Source: Solimonas sp. SE-A11
Lineage (GTDB): Bacteria; Pseudomonadota; Gammaproteobacteria; Nevskiales; Nevskiaceae
Assembly (NCBI RefSeq): GCF_030345715.1
Contig: NZ_JAUASX010000016.1
Location: forward strand, 1-64,000
Direction: 5' to 3'
Length of the DNA stretch: 64,000 nucleotides
Under the pieces are notes generated by a model. The model did not search any database and was not told the origin of the DNA. It saw nothing but the letters and a program-made list of their open reading frames with translations. Numbering within the stretch: the first letter of the stretch is position 1; each line of letters starts with the position of its first letter. Position numbers and translations under genes: made by a program. This document shows positions 16,728-25,312 of the stretch, in pieces.

Positions 16728-17342
16728 TCATTGTCTCACCAGCCAACCATAGAGAATTAGCGTGACCGCCAAAGCTGCCAGCAGCACGGCCGGCCCGCTC
16801 GGACCGATGAGCGATTCTGCCAGCTGGTAGAACATGGTGAGCCTACCTGTCTCGCGGTCCGCTGCGTCCCTCTCCATCAGGCGCAGTCCCGCCAGCATGA
16901 GTAGGACCAGTCCCACTCCAATGAAAAATCCACGGTTGGAATGGCGTAACTCCCGGGGAAGATTTCCCTCGCGCACCATGGCGGACGCTGCCAGGTCGAA
17001 GGATGCCCGGTAGTGCTTGAGGCCGAGCACGGCCAGTCCGAGCAGCAGGATGACTCCGATGAAGAAGGCCGCAAGAGGTGGCGGCACGCGTGCCCTACCA
17101 GTCAGCGAGGGGATCAGCGCGAATCCGACCAGTAGAAGCACCATCACCAGCAGGGCGCCGATGACCGAAGCAGCAGTGATGGTTTCGCCCGGACGCCTGC
17201 GACACCACCACAGGCCGGACAGCGTGATGCTCGCGACCAGGAGCGGCAGCTTGAGGAGCCCGGCTGGGGAGGAGTAGCCCTCGGCCGTTGACCAGAAAGC
17301 GAGGGCCACCAGCGTGAATCCCAAGGCCAATGAAAAGAACAC
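16728..17342 (-). CDS. Multi-pass membrane protein of unknown function
   Basis: 204 aa from a GTG with GGAG upstream. Six hydrophobic stretches can be seen (for example FFSLALGFTLVALAFW, AASVIGALLVMVLLLVGFAL, AFFIGVILLLGLAVLGL, GFFIGVGLVLLMLAGL, AVLLAALAVTLILYGWLV). No conserved motif is recognised. It converges with the pentapeptide gene and stands just upstream of the flagellar block but in its own unit. Confidence 0.65.
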   Translation of the reverse strand: MFFSLALGFTLVALAFWSTAEGYSSPAGLLKLPLLVASITLSGLWWCRRRPGETITAASVIGALLVMVLLLVGFALIPSLTGRARVPPPLAAFFIGVILLLGLAVLGLKHYRASFDLAASAMVREGNLPRELRHSNRGFFIGVGLVLLMLAGLRLMERDAADRETGRLTMFYQLAESLIGPSGPAVLLAALAVTLILYGWLVRQ

Positions 17343-17459
17343 GCCCGCTCCGATCGATAGAGGACTTCCTGCCTATTCTGGGAGGCTGTGGATGCCGGCT
17401 GTCAATCTGATCCGGCTGTCAGGTTCGCGCCAGGGCAGCCCCGGAGGGTTTTGGATGGC

Positions 17460-18176
17460 TCAGTGCGGCCTTCTGTCCCGCAACACCATCCGCTGCAATG
17501 CCGCGATCTCCGTCGACAGCATCGCGTCCTGCGCGGGCGTGAGGTCCACCAGGCGCAGGCCCAGGCGCAGCTGGCCGTTGCGTTCGTGGCGGCTGCGGAC
17601 TTCGGCGCGGGTCTGCAGGCTGGTGCCGGGCAGGCGCAGGACGCACTGCAGTTCTTCGCCCGGCGCGCCACGTCCGCCGGTGACGACGGTGGCGGCGCCG
17701 CCGCGGGAGAGGTCGGCGAGCATGCCGCGGAAGACCATGCCGTCATGCGTGAACTGCGAGGCGGGCAGGGCGACGTTGGCGGGCAGGGCGATGCGGAAGG
17801 CGCCGCGGCGTTCGCGGTATTGCAGGCGCTCGGGGAAGCGCAGCTGCAACAGGTCGCCGCTGCTGGCGAGCGTCGGGGCTTCCACACTGGTGCGGAAGAC
17901 GAAGCGGCCGCCGTCGAGCTGGCCGCTGATCAGCAGCGCGGTGCCGGGCGACAAGGGAATGTCGGGAAACGGGGCATCGACCAGCAGGCAGCCGCGCAGG
18001 GGCGAGACCTCCAGCAGCAGGCTGCTGCACTGCTCGCCTTCGCCGAGGCTCAGCGACAGCAGACTGCGCGCATGCAGCACGCGGCCGAGCAGGGCGGCGA
18101 TCTGGCGGCGGTCCTCGATGACGGCGGTGCGGTCGCGCTCCGCCGGGGCCTGCACATGACTGGCGAGGGCGCTCAT
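17460..18176 (-). CDS. ycgR: Flagellar brake protein YcgR-like (PilZ domain)
   Basis: 238 aa with an N-terminal YcgR-type domain (residues about 20-115) and a C-terminal PilZ domain. The c-di-GMP motif is present as ERRGAFR (RxxxR type) followed by DLSRGGA. In enteric bacteria YcgR slows the motor when c-di-GMP is high by binding rotor or stator proteins; the same role is inferred here from its place 17 bases after flgN in the flgMN unit. ATG at 18176 chosen; the open frame further upstream belongs to flgN. Confidence 0.85.
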   Translation of the reverse strand: MSALASHVQAPAERDRTAVIEDRRQIAALLGRVLHARSLLSLSLGEGEQCSSLLLEVSPLRGCLLVDAPFPDIPLSPGTALLISGQLDGGRFVFRTSVEAPTLASSGDLLQLRFPERLQYRERRGAFRIALPANVALPASQFTHDGMVFRGMLADLSRGGAATVVTGGRGAPGEELQCVLRLPGTSLQTRAEVRSRHERNGQLRLGLRLVDLTPAQDAMLSTEIAALQRMVLRDRRPH

Positions 18177-18192
18177 CGGTGTGCAGACTCCG

Positions 18193-18663
18193 TCAGGCGC
18201 TGCCGAGACGCTGGCCGCCGAGCGCGACGGCACCGTAGCCGCTGCGTCCGTAGGTCTGCTGGGGTACGTCGCCGCGCAGGTTGGCCAGGGTCTGGCGCAC
18301 CTGGCGGTGTCGCACTTCGAGCACCATGGCGTTTTCCTGGTTGGCGCGCTGGCAGCGCTGGGCCAGCGTCTGCAGCTCCTCCCAGTCGGCCAGCAGGCGC
18401 GCGGCCTCGGGCAGGCGGGCAAAGTAGTCCTTGAGCGGACCCTCGGTGGCGCGCAGGCGCAGCAGGGGTTCGCCGAGGCGGCGCAGGATATCGGCGCTGC
18501 CGGACTTGGCGGCGGTGACGCGTTCGAGCACGTCGGCGTCGTCGGCCAGCAGGGCCTGCTTTTCCGAATCCAGCGTCTGCAGCAGCTGTCGCGTGTGCTC
18601 GAGCTGCTGGCGCAGGTTCTCCGTCATCGGGAGGGGCTGCGGGGCCCAGGGGTTGTGGCTCAT
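18193..18663 (-). CDS. flgN: Flagellar export chaperone FlgN
   Basis: 156 aa, mostly helical, with LRQQLEHTRQLLQTLDSEKQALL and CQRANQENAMVLEVRHRQVR, the pattern of FlgN chaperones that escort the hook-filament junction proteins FlgK and FlgL to the export gate. Its ATG overlaps the flgM stop codon (ATGA). flgK and flgL are encoded about 14 kb away on the other strand. Confidence 0.88.
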   Translation of the reverse strand: MSHNPWAPQPLPMTENLRQQLEHTRQLLQTLDSEKQALLADDADVLERVTAAKSGSADILRRLGEPLLRLRATEGPLKDYFARLPEAARLLADWEELQTLAQRCQRANQENAMVLEVRHRQVRQTLANLRGDVPQQTYGRSGYGAVALGGQRLGSA

Positions 18664-18977
18664 CGGGTGGCGAGCTCCCATTCAAACCGCGTGAGTTTCG
18701 AGGCGATGCGTTCCGCATTCACCTGGTAGCTGCCGTCGCGAACCTTGTCGCGCAGCTCGCTGACTTTCTTGAGGTCCACGTCCGGTGCCTGCGAGGCGGC
18801 CTTGCCGGCCTGCGCCAGCATCTGGGCCTCGCCAGTCAGCTTCACCGACTCGGTTGGCAGCACGGCCGCGGCCGGCTTGCCGGTGGAGGCATTGGGCTGG
18901 GCGGCCTGCGCCTGGCGGGCACGGGCGGCGGCGGCGGGTCCCTGGGGACCGTAGGTGTTGTCGATCTTCGAGCTCAT
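18660..18977 (-). CDS. flgM: Anti-sigma-28 factor FlgM
   Basis: 105 aa. The C-terminal sigma-binding half carries KVSELRDKVRDGSYQVNAERIASKL, typical of FlgM, which holds FliA (sigma-28) inactive until it is exported through a completed hook. The N-terminal half is disordered and Ala/Gln-rich. A sigma-28 promoter lies 34-60 bases upstream, giving the usual feedback loop. flgN follows with an overlapping start. Confidence 0.93.
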   Translation of the reverse strand: MSSKIDNTYGPQGPAAAARARQAQAAQPNASTGKPAAAVLPTESVKLTGEAQMLAQAGKAASQAPDVDLKKVSELRDKVRDGSYQVNAERIASKLTRFEWELATR

Positions 18978-19010
18978 GGCGGACTGCCTGGGGCAAGGGT
19001 ACTGACCCTG

Positions 19011-19037
19011 TTAACGGCGCCTGCCAGGAAAACTTGA
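19011..19037 (-). promoter_or_regulatory. Sigma-28 (FliA) promoter of flgM
   Basis: On the minus strand TCAAGTTT, 11 bases, GCCGTTAA matches the sigma-28 consensus TAAAGTTT-N11-GCCGATAA with two substitutions and exact spacing. Confidence 0.85.
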
Positions 19038-19130
19038 GGACTTCTGCAAAGCGGCCGACGGAAAGCCGTCGGTGCGCCGTGGGTGACTGATTCACATGGC
19101 TTTCCCGGGCGGCAAGCATGGGGCGGGCCG

Positions 19131-19808
19131 TTACAGGCGGACCTCGACCACACCGCCGATGGTCACCTGTCCTTCCACCACCCGTCGCGAGCTGCTGTTC
19201 TCCACGGGGATGCGGTCGCCCTCGGCGCCGTCGCGCAGGGCCTTGCCCTGGCTGCGCACTTCCATGGCGCCGGCACGGCCGACGACGGTGACCATATCAC
19301 CGCGGCGCACGAGCTTCTGCGCTTCCACCATGTCGGGGGTGAGGACGCTGCCGGCGGTGGCGGGGCGGCGCAACTGGCGGCCGGCCAACTGCGCCGGGTC
19401 GCTGAAGTAACCATAAGGAAGGCTGGCGATATCGCGCTCCTGCGCCAGCAGCAGGCCGGTGCCGATGGCCTCGCCGCGCTGCGCGCCGCGGGCCAGGGTG
19501 AGCACGGGGCGGATGTCGGTGAGACGGACGCCGACATAGACGGTCCAGGCGGCGGGTGCGCCGCAGCTGACGGCGACGCGCACCTGGCCGCCGCGGATCG
19601 GTTCGGGTGCGCTGCGCAGGGCTTCGGCGCAGGCGGGCAGGCGCAGGCGGTCGTCCAGTGCCAGGGCCTCGGCACGGGCGCTGGGGGCGGCCTGGGCGAG
19701 CACGGTGGCGACGGCGGTGTCGCGCAGGGCGGCCAGCGGCTGCACGGCGTCGGCGGCCTGGGCCGACAGGCTGGCGAGCAGGAGGATCAGGAGGCTGGGG
19801 AGTTTCAT
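19131..19808 (-). CDS. flgA: Flagellar P-ring chaperone FlgA
   Basis: 225 aa with a signal peptide (LLILLLASLSAQA). The SAF-type domain near the C-terminus (AQLAGRQLRRPATAGSVLTPDMVE, MVTVVGRAGAMEVRSQGKAL) is that of FlgA, a periplasmic protein that helps FlgI assemble into the P ring. ATG at 19808 has GGAG upstream. It is separated from flgM by 153 bases that contain the flgM promoter, and diverges from cheV. Confidence 0.92.
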   Translation of the reverse strand: MKLPSLLILLLASLSAQAADAVQPLAALRDTAVATVLAQAAPSARAEALALDDRLRLPACAEALRSAPEPIRGGQVRVAVSCGAPAAWTVYVGVRLTDIRPVLTLARGAQRGEAIGTGLLLAQERDIASLPYGYFSDPAQLAGRQLRRPATAGSVLTPDMVEAQKLVRRGDMVTVVGRAGAMEVRSQGKALRDGAEGDRIPVENSSSRRVVEGQVTIGGVVEVRL

Positions 19809-19871
19809 GCGGGCTCCGGGACTTGGTGGAGTGGAGGCAAGGCTTGTTCCAGCCTCGGCCTCGCGAAGCGC

Positions 19872-19898
19872 TAAAGAAATGCCGGCACCCGCCGATAC
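19872..19898 (+). promoter_or_regulatory. Sigma-28 promoter of cheV
   Basis: TAAAGAAA, 11 bases, GCCGATAC: 13 of 16 consensus positions and exact spacing, ending 21 bases before the cheV start codon. Confidence 0.8.
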
Positions 19899-19919
19899 AG
19901 GCCGCATACGGAGACGCAC

Positions 19920-20852
19920 ATGGCGACCGGCCTACTCGAAAGCATCGACCGCAGTACCCAGCTGGCCGGGCACAACCGCCTGGCGCTGCTGCTGTTTCGT
20001 CTCGGGCCGCGGCAGGTCTTCGGGATCAATGTATTCAAGGTGCAGGAGGTCATCCGGCGGCCACGGCTGTCGTCGATGCCGTCCTCGCATCCGCTGGTGG
20101 CGGGCGTGGCGGACATCCGCGGGCGCGTGGTGCCGGTGATCGACCTGCACCGGGCCATCGGCGGGCCGGCGGTGACCGAGACCTCGGCGGCGCACGTGAT
20201 CGTGGCGGAGTACAGCCGCTCGGTGCAGGGCTTCCTGGTGCAGGCGGTGGACCGCATCATCCACGTGGACGTGGCCACGGTGCAGCCGCCGCCGGAAACC
20301 GGCACGGAGAGCTTCCTGACCGCCATCACCCGCTACGGCGAGGAGCTGGTGGAGATCATCGACGTGGAGAAGGTGCTGGCGGCGGTGACCGGCGATCGGC
20401 CGGGCATGTCGGATGCCATGCAGGCCCAGGCGATGGAGCTGGATGCCCGCGGGCGCCGGGTGCTGGTGGTGGACGACTCCAAGGTGGCGCGCACGCAGAT
20501 CGAGAAGGTGCTGGCGCAGCTCGGCATCGAATGCGTGACGGCCACCGACGGCAAGGACGCCCTGCGCCAGCTGCAGGGCATGGCGGACCGGGGTCCGCTG
20601 GACGAGCAGCTGCTGATGGTGATCTCCGACGTCGAAATGCCGGCGATGGATGGCTACCGCCTGACGACGGAAATCCGTCGCGACCCGCGCATGAAGGGCC
20701 TGTACGTGCTGATGCACAGCTCGCTGTCGGGCATCTTCAACCATGCCATGGTGGAGCGGGTGGGGGCCGACCGCTTCCTGCCGAAGTTCAGTTCCGACGA
20801 ACTGGCAGAGGCCGTGGTCGAGCGGCTGAAAGCCATACAGATCAGGCACTAA
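19920..20852 (+). CDS. cheV: Chemotaxis coupling protein CheV
   Basis: 310 aa: CheW-like domain (residues 20-160, VFGINVFKVQEVI, GVADIRGRVVPVIDL) joined to a receiver domain with DD after LVV, phosphoacceptor D237 in ISDVEMPAMDGY and the lysine of LPKFSS. CheV couples chemoreceptors to CheA and tunes adaptation. In pseudomonads cheV sits between flgA and cheR-flgB; here the following cheR is absent and a palindromic repeat fills the gap to flgB. Confidence 0.93.
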   Translation: MATGLLESIDRSTQLAGHNRLALLLFRLGPRQVFGINVFKVQEVIRRPRLSSMPSSHPLVAGVADIRGRVVPVIDLHRAIGGPAVTETSAAHVIVAEYSRSVQGFLVQAVDRIIHVDVATVQPPPETGTESFLTAITRYGEELVEIIDVEKVLAAVTGDRPGMSDAMQAQAMELDARGRRVLVVDDSKVARTQIEKVLAQLGIECVTATDGKDALRQLQGMADRGPLDEQLLMVISDVEMPAMDGYRLTTEIRRDPRMKGLYVLMHSSLSGIFNHAMVERVGADRFLPKFSSDELAEAVVERLKAIQIRH

Positions 20853-20867
20853 GAGAGCACTCTAGGG

Positions 20868-20962
20868 GCCGCTCGTGCTGAGCCTGTCGAAGCGCGGGCG
20901 GGCCGGCTGATCCAGGCCTCGGGCCCCGCCGCCCGCCCTTCGACAGGCTCAGGGCGAGCGGC
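20868..20962. repeat. Dispersed palindromic repeat
   Basis: Two arms, GCTGAGCCTGTCGAAGCGCG and GCCCTTCGACAGGCTCAGGG, form a long imperfect inverted repeat in the cheV-flgB gap. The same CCTGTCGA core recurs inside flgI (29961-30061) and at 56501-56572. Confidence 0.8.
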
Positions 20963-20995
20963 CTCCAAGCGTTGTCCGACCACCGGTCCCTCGTC

Positions 20996-21010
20996 TGGTA
21001 CGGCAGTTGC
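20996..21010 (+). promoter_or_regulatory. Sigma-54 promoter of the flgB operon
   Basis: TGGTACGGCAGTTGC fits TGGCAC-N5-TTGC with one mismatch and the required 10 bases between GG and GC. It lies 39 bases before the flgB start. Confidence 0.85.
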
Positions 21011-21049
21011 CTTGATCCCTCCACAAAGGCTTTTCGCCCGGAGGACCAC

Positions 21050-21439
21050 ATGGCCAACGACCCGCTGTTCGGCATCCACGCCGACGCCCTGCAACTGCAG
21101 CGGCGCCGCATGGAACTGCTGGCCGCGAACATCGCCAATGCCGATACCCCGGGCTATCGCGCGCGGGACATTGACTTCCAGAAGCTGCTCGCCGCGGCCC
21201 AGCAGCCCGCCGCACCCGCGGCTGGCGGTGCCGCTTCCGTGAATGGCGGCCTGGATGACGCCCAACTGAAGGCCGCCACGGTCTACCGCCTGCAGACGCA
21301 GCCCGCGGTGGACGGCAACACGGTGGACACGCAGGTGGAGCAGTCGCAGTTTGCCCAAGCCTCGCTGCAGTACCAGGCGAGCCTGAGCTTCATGGATGGC
21401 CGGCTGCGCTCGCTGCTGACTGCCATCACGGGGCAATAA
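21050..21439 (+). CDS. flgB: Flagellar proximal rod protein FlgB
   Basis: 129 aa with the rod N-terminal signature LQLQRRRMELLAANIANADTPGYRARDIDF. It forms part of the proximal rod together with FlgC and FlgF. Start at 21050 follows GGAGGA; an upstream in-frame ATG at 20972 would include the sigma-54 promoter and is rejected. First gene of flgBCDEF. Confidence 0.95.
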   Translation: MANDPLFGIHADALQLQRRRMELLAANIANADTPGYRARDIDFQKLLAAAQQPAAPAAGGAASVNGGLDDAQLKAATVYRLQTQPAVDGNTVDTQVEQSQFAQASLQYQASLSFMDGRLRSLLTAITGQ

Positions 21440-21442
21440 GCC

Positions 21443-21847
21443 ATGTCCATGAAGATCTTCGACATCGCCGGCTCCGCGCTCAGCGCCCAGTCCGTGCGTC
21501 TCAACACGGTGGCCTCCAACCTGGCCAACGCGGACTCGGTCAGCGGCGACGCCAATTCGGTCTACAAGGCGCGGTTGCCGGTGTTCCAGGCCATTGCCGA
21601 CGCGCAGAACCCGGAAGGCTCCGGCGTGCAGGTGCGCGGCGTGGTGGAGAGCCAGGCCGAGGCGCAGAAGCGCTACGAGCCGGGCAACCCGCTGGCGGAC
21701 AAGGACGGCTACGTCTACGCACCCAACGTCAACATCGTGGAGGAGATGGTCAACATGATCTCCGCCTCCCGCTCGTACCAGGCCAGCGTGGAGGTGATGA
21801 ACACCGCCAAGGACATGACCCTGCGTACGCTCAACCTCGGCAAATAA
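21443..21847 (+). CDS. flgC: Flagellar proximal rod protein FlgC
   Basis: 134 aa; N-terminal [23 protein letters not shown] and C-terminal [24 protein letters not shown] are the two ends that pair in the rod core. It starts 3 bases after the flgB stop codon. Confidence 0.95.
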   Translation: MSMKIFDIAGSALSAQSVRLNTVASNLANADSVSGDANSVYKARLPVFQAIADAQNPEGSGVQVRGVVESQAEAQKRYEPGNPLADKDGYVYAPNVNIVEEMVNMISASRSYQASVEVMNTAKDMTLRTLNLGK

Positions 21848-21858
21848 GGGACCGATCC

Positions 21859-22521
21859 ATGGCCGCCGTCGGCAACACCACCTTCGACAACCTCGGGCTC
21901 TCGCTGCAGCAGGACAGCGGCAAGAAGAAGCAGCAGCTCGGCCAGGAGGAATTCCTGAAGCTGATGACCACGCAGCTGAAGAACCAGGACCCGACCAAGC
22001 CGATGGACAATGCCCAGTTCCTGGGTCAGATCGCACAGTTCAGCACCGTGTCCGGGATCCAGCAGATGCAGGAGTCCTTCTCCAGCATGGCGGCCTCGCT
22101 GCAGTCCTCGCAGGCCCTGCAGGGCGCGCAGATGGTGGGGCGCGGCGTGCTGGTGCCGTCCAAGACCTCGCTGCTGCCGGACACCGGCGGCCTGGGCGCG
22201 GGCGCCGAGTTGCCCGCCGGCGGCACGCTGAACGTGGAGGTGCTGGACAGCGCCGGCCAGGTGGTGCGCCGCCTGGACCTGGGCACGCGCCCGGCGGGCC
22301 TCAACCAGTTCGTCTGGGACGGCAACGACGAGTCCGGCACCCGCATGGAGGCCGGCACCTACACCCTGCGCGCCACGCTCGACCAGGGCGGCAGCACGCA
22401 ATCCGTTTCCACCTACGGGCTCGATGTGGTCGACAGCGTTTCGCTGGGCAGCGACGGGCTCACGCTCAACCTTTCCGGGCTCGGGGCCACCAAGCTCTCC
22501 GACGTCCGCCAGATCTTCTAG
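21859..22521 (+). CDS. flgD: Hook cap protein FlgD
   Basis: 220 aa. Begins with a disordered export segment, then LGQEEFLKLMTTQLKNQDPTKPMDN, the FlgD signature, and ends in a FlgD Tudor-like/Ig domain (VWDGNDESGTRMEAGTYTLRA). FlgD caps the growing hook and is discarded when the hook is complete. It lies between flgC and flgE as in most flagellar operons. Confidence 0.95.
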   Translation: MAAVGNTTFDNLGLSLQQDSGKKKQQLGQEEFLKLMTTQLKNQDPTKPMDNAQFLGQIAQFSTVSGIQQMQESFSSMAASLQSSQALQGAQMVGRGVLVPSKTSLLPDTGGLGAGAELPAGGTLNVEVLDSAGQVVRRLDLGTRPAGLNQFVWDGNDESGTRMEAGTYTLRATLDQGGSTQSVSTYGLDVVDSVSLGSDGLTLNLSGLGATKLSDVRQIF

Positions 22522-22530
22522 GAGTCACCC

Positions 22531-23751
22531 ATGACCTTCCGTATCGCCCTGTCGGGCCTCAATGCCGCCTCCGCCGATCTCGGCGTGACCGCCAACAACA
22601 TCGCCAACGCCAACACCACCGGCTTCAAGGGCTCGCGCGCGCAGTTCGTGGACTTCTTCCCACAGAGCTCGGGCGGCATCTCCGACAACGCGGTGGGTGC
22701 CGGCGTGCGTCTGGACAAGGTGGCCCAGCAGTTCTCGCAGGGCTCGGTGAACTTCACCAACAACAGCCTGGACCTGGCCATCAGCGGCCAGGGCTTCTTC
22801 ACGCTGAGCGACAACGGCGCCACGGTGTACTCCCGCGCCGGCGCCTTCGGCACCGACCGCAACGGCTACGTGGTGAACGCCAATGGCCAGCGCCTGCAGG
22901 CCTATCCCCCGGTGGCCGGCGGCTCGGCCTTCGACACCGCGCAGCTGTCGGACCTGCAGCTGTCCACCAACGACAACCCGCCGGCCGCCACCACGCGCAT
23001 CGACACGGGCATCAACCTGCCGGCCAATGCCACGGTGCCGGCCACGGCCACCTTCAGCGCCACCGACCCCACCAGCTACAACCACACCACCTCGGTGACG
23101 GTGTACGACTCCCTGGGCGCGCCGCACACGGCCAACCTGTTCTTCTCCAAGACGGCCAATCCCAACGAGTGGAGCCTGAACATGCAGGTGGACGGCGCCG
23201 CGGTCGGCCCGGCCACCACGCTGACCTACTCGGACAGCGGCCAGATGCTGACCCCGGCGGGCGGCAACATCGCCCTGCCGGCGGTGAACACCAGCACCGG
23301 CGCCGCGCCGCTGAACCTGACGCTGGCGCTGAACAACTCCACGCAGTACGGCGAGCGCTTCAGCGTCAGCAGCCTGCGCCAGGACGGCTACGCCACCGGC
23401 CGGCTGACCGGCATCGAGGTGACGGACGAAGGCATCGTGCAGGCGCGCTTCACCAACGGCCAGGCCACCCCGCTGGGCCAGGTGGCACTGGCCAACTTCG
23501 CCAACCCGCAGGGCCTGCAGCAGCTGGGTGACAGCACCTGGGGCGAGACCTTCAGCTCCGGCTCCGCCCTGCGCGGCCAGGCCGGCGGCACCAACTTCGG
23601 CGAGATCCAGAGTGGCGCCCTGGAGGCCAGCAACGTGGACCTCACCGAGCAACTGGTGAACATGATCACCGCGCAGCGCAACTTCCAGGCAAACGCGCAG
23701 ATGATCTCCACCAGCGACCAGATCACGCAGACGATCATCAACATCCGCTAA
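22531..23751 (+). CDS. flgE: Flagellar hook protein FlgE
   Basis: 406 aa. N-terminal ALSGLNAASADLGVTANNIANANTTGFKGSRAQF, a FlgE D2 domain in the middle (VTVYDSLGAPHTANLFF), and the C-terminal LTEQLVNMITAQRNFQANAQM that assembles the hook core. Length is in the usual 400-420 range. Confidence 0.95.
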   Translation: MTFRIALSGLNAASADLGVTANNIANANTTGFKGSRAQFVDFFPQSSGGISDNAVGAGVRLDKVAQQFSQGSVNFTNNSLDLAISGQGFFTLSDNGATVYSRAGAFGTDRNGYVVNANGQRLQAYPPVAGGSAFDTAQLSDLQLSTNDNPPAATTRIDTGINLPANATVPATATFSATDPTSYNHTTSVTVYDSLGAPHTANLFFSKTANPNEWSLNMQVDGAAVGPATTLTYSDSGQMLTPAGGNIALPAVNTSTGAAPLNLTLALNNSTQYGERFSVSSLRQDGYATGRLTGIEVTDEGIVQARFTNGQATPLGQVALANFANPQGLQQLGDSTWGETFSSGSALRGQAGGTNFGEIQSGALEASNVDLTEQLVNMITAQRNFQANAQMISTSDQITQTIINIR

Positions 23752-23759
23752 GCAAAAAA

Positions 23760-23840
23760 CGGGAATCGGCAATAGGGAATCGGGAGTCGCAAAAGCGGCC
23801 CTGCTTCTACGATTCCCGATTCTCCACTCCCGATTCCCGG
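23760..23840. repeat. Inverted GGGAATCG repeat between flgE and flgF
   Basis: The left arm CGGGAATCGGCAATAGGGAA and right arm (...GATTCTCCACTCCCGATTCCCG) are near complements across a 40-base spacer. This is a GGGAATCG-type intergenic repeat of a kind common in related genomes. It could also form a hairpin that lowers flgF expression relative to flgE. Confidence 0.7.
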
Positions 23841-23855
23841 GTTCCGGAGGAAGCC

Positions 23856-24596
23856 ATGGATAGAGCCCTTTACGTTGCGATGACCGGCGCCAAGCAGACC
23901 CTGCAGGCGCAGGCGGTCAACAGCCACAACCTGGCCAACGCCAGCACCGTGGGCTTCAAGGCGGAGCTCGCGGCGCAGCAGGCCATGAACGTTGAAGGCG
24001 GTGGCCTGCCGTCGCGCGTCAACACGCTGCTCAAGGGCAGCGGCTGGGATTCCACCATGGGCGCGGTGCAGCAGACCGGGCGCGACCTGGACGTGGCACT
24101 GGACCAGGACCGCTGGCTGGCGGTGCAGGCGCCGGACGGCTCCGAGGCCTACACCCGCGGCGGCGAACTGTCGCTGGACGTGAACGGCCAACTCCGCACC
24201 GCCTCCGGCCTGGCCGTGCTGGGCGACGGCGGCCCGGTGTCGATCCCGCAGAGCAGTTCGCTGACCCTGGGCAGCGACGGCAGCATCTCCATCGTGCCCC
24301 TGGGCCAGGGCGCGGAAACCACCGCCACCGTCGGCCGCCTTCGCGTGGTGGAGGCCCGGCCCGAGCAACTGGAGCGCGGCCCGGATGGCCTGTTCCGTAC
24401 CAAGGCCGGCCAGGCGCTGGACGCGGCCCCGGGCAAGGTGATGACGACGGGCGCGGTGGAGACCAGCAACGTGAACATCTCCGAGGCCATGGTCAACATG
24501 ATCCAGCTGGCCCGCGCGTTCGAGATGCAGGCCAAGCTGATGCGCGCGGCGGAGGACAACGCCCAGGCCGCGTCGAGCCTGGTGCGCATGGGCTGA
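23856..24596 (+). CDS. flgF: Flagellar proximal rod protein FlgF
   Basis: 246 aa; MDRALYVAMTGAKQTLQAQAVNSHNLANASTVGFKAELAA at the start and VNISEAMVNMIQLARAFEMQAKL at the end. GGAGGA ribosome binding site. It is the last flagellar gene before the iron-uptake block that reads in the opposite direction. Confidence 0.94.
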   Translation: MDRALYVAMTGAKQTLQAQAVNSHNLANASTVGFKAELAAQQAMNVEGGGLPSRVNTLLKGSGWDSTMGAVQQTGRDLDVALDQDRWLAVQAPDGSEAYTRGGELSLDVNGQLRTASGLAVLGDGGPVSIPQSSSLTLGSDGSISIVPLGQGAETTATVGRLRVVEARPEQLERGPDGLFRTKAGQALDAAPGKVMTTGAVETSNVNISEAMVNMIQLARAFEMQAKLMRAAEDNAQAASSLVRMG

Positions 24597-24623
24597 GGGT
24601 AAGTCAGGCTGGCCAGGTGACGC

Positions 24624-25304
24624 TCAGCACTCCGCCCACTCGCGGATCAGGTTGTTGTACAGCGCGGTAAGCCGCACCAGCTCCGGCTCTGCTTCTCCCA
24701 GGCGGCCACGCAGCCGCCGCAGGGCACAATCCATGTCGTAGAGCTGGCGCCGTCGCTCGGCGCTCTTGATCACGCTCTGCATGAAAAAGTAGCAGGCCAG
24801 TCGCTCGCCGCGCGTGACCGGGCGCACCTGGTGGATCGACCCCGAGGGGTAGGTGACCAGGCTGCCGGCCGGCAGCTTGATCTGCTGTTCTCCATAGGTG
24901 TCCTCGATGCACAGCTCGCCGCCGTCGTAGTCCGCCGGGTCCGACAGGAACAGCGTGGCGGAGATGTCGGTGCGCAGCCAGCTGCCATCCGGCAGGCTGC
25001 GCAGCGTGGCGTCGGCATGCATGCCGTAGGCATTGCTGCCGCCGGCGTAGCGGTTGAAGTCGGGCGGCAGGATCTTGTTGGGTAGCGCTGCCGACAGCAG
25101 CTCCGGGCTGCGGTTGAGCGCGCGCATGACCAGCACCCGCAGCTCGCGCAACGCCGGCGTGGATTCCGGCAACTGTTCGTTGTTCTTGACGAGCACGGCC
25201 TGGGGGCCGGCGGAGACGCCGGTGGCCCAGCCCGCCCCGACGAGCTGGCGGCGGATCGCCGCCAGCTCGTCGGAGTTCAGGATGGCCTCGAAGGTGACGA
25301 CCAT
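24624..25304 (-). CDS. piuC: PKHD-type Fe(II)/2-oxoglutarate hydroxylase PiuC-like
   Basis: 226 aa. The iron triad can be seen: HAD in YGMHADATLRS (His, Asp) and the distal His in SGSIHQVRPVTRGER, with the arginine that binds 2-oxoglutarate. LFLSDPADYDGGELCIEDTYGEQ is the family core. PiuC-like (YbiX) proteins are regularly encoded next to TonB siderophore receptors and belong to iron-starvation regulons, though their substrate is unresolved. It starts 8 bases after the receptor gene, in one unit, and is convergent with flgF. Confidence 0.9.
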   Translation of the reverse strand: MVVTFEAILNSDELAAIRRQLVGAGWATGVSAGPQAVLVKNNEQLPESTPALRELRVLVMRALNRSPELLSAALPNKILPPDFNRYAGGSNAYGMHADATLRSLPDGSWLRTDISATLFLSDPADYDGGELCIEDTYGEQQIKLPAGSLVTYPSGSIHQVRPVTRGERLACYFFMQSVIKSAERRRQLYDMDCALRRLRGRLGEAEPELVRLTALYNNLIREWAEC

Positions 25305-25312
25305 GGCCTGGC

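Noticed and set aside
20868-20962. Palindrome as a rho-independent terminator of cheV
   Set aside because: It has no T run and recurs elsewhere, including inside flgI, so it is a dispersed repeat.
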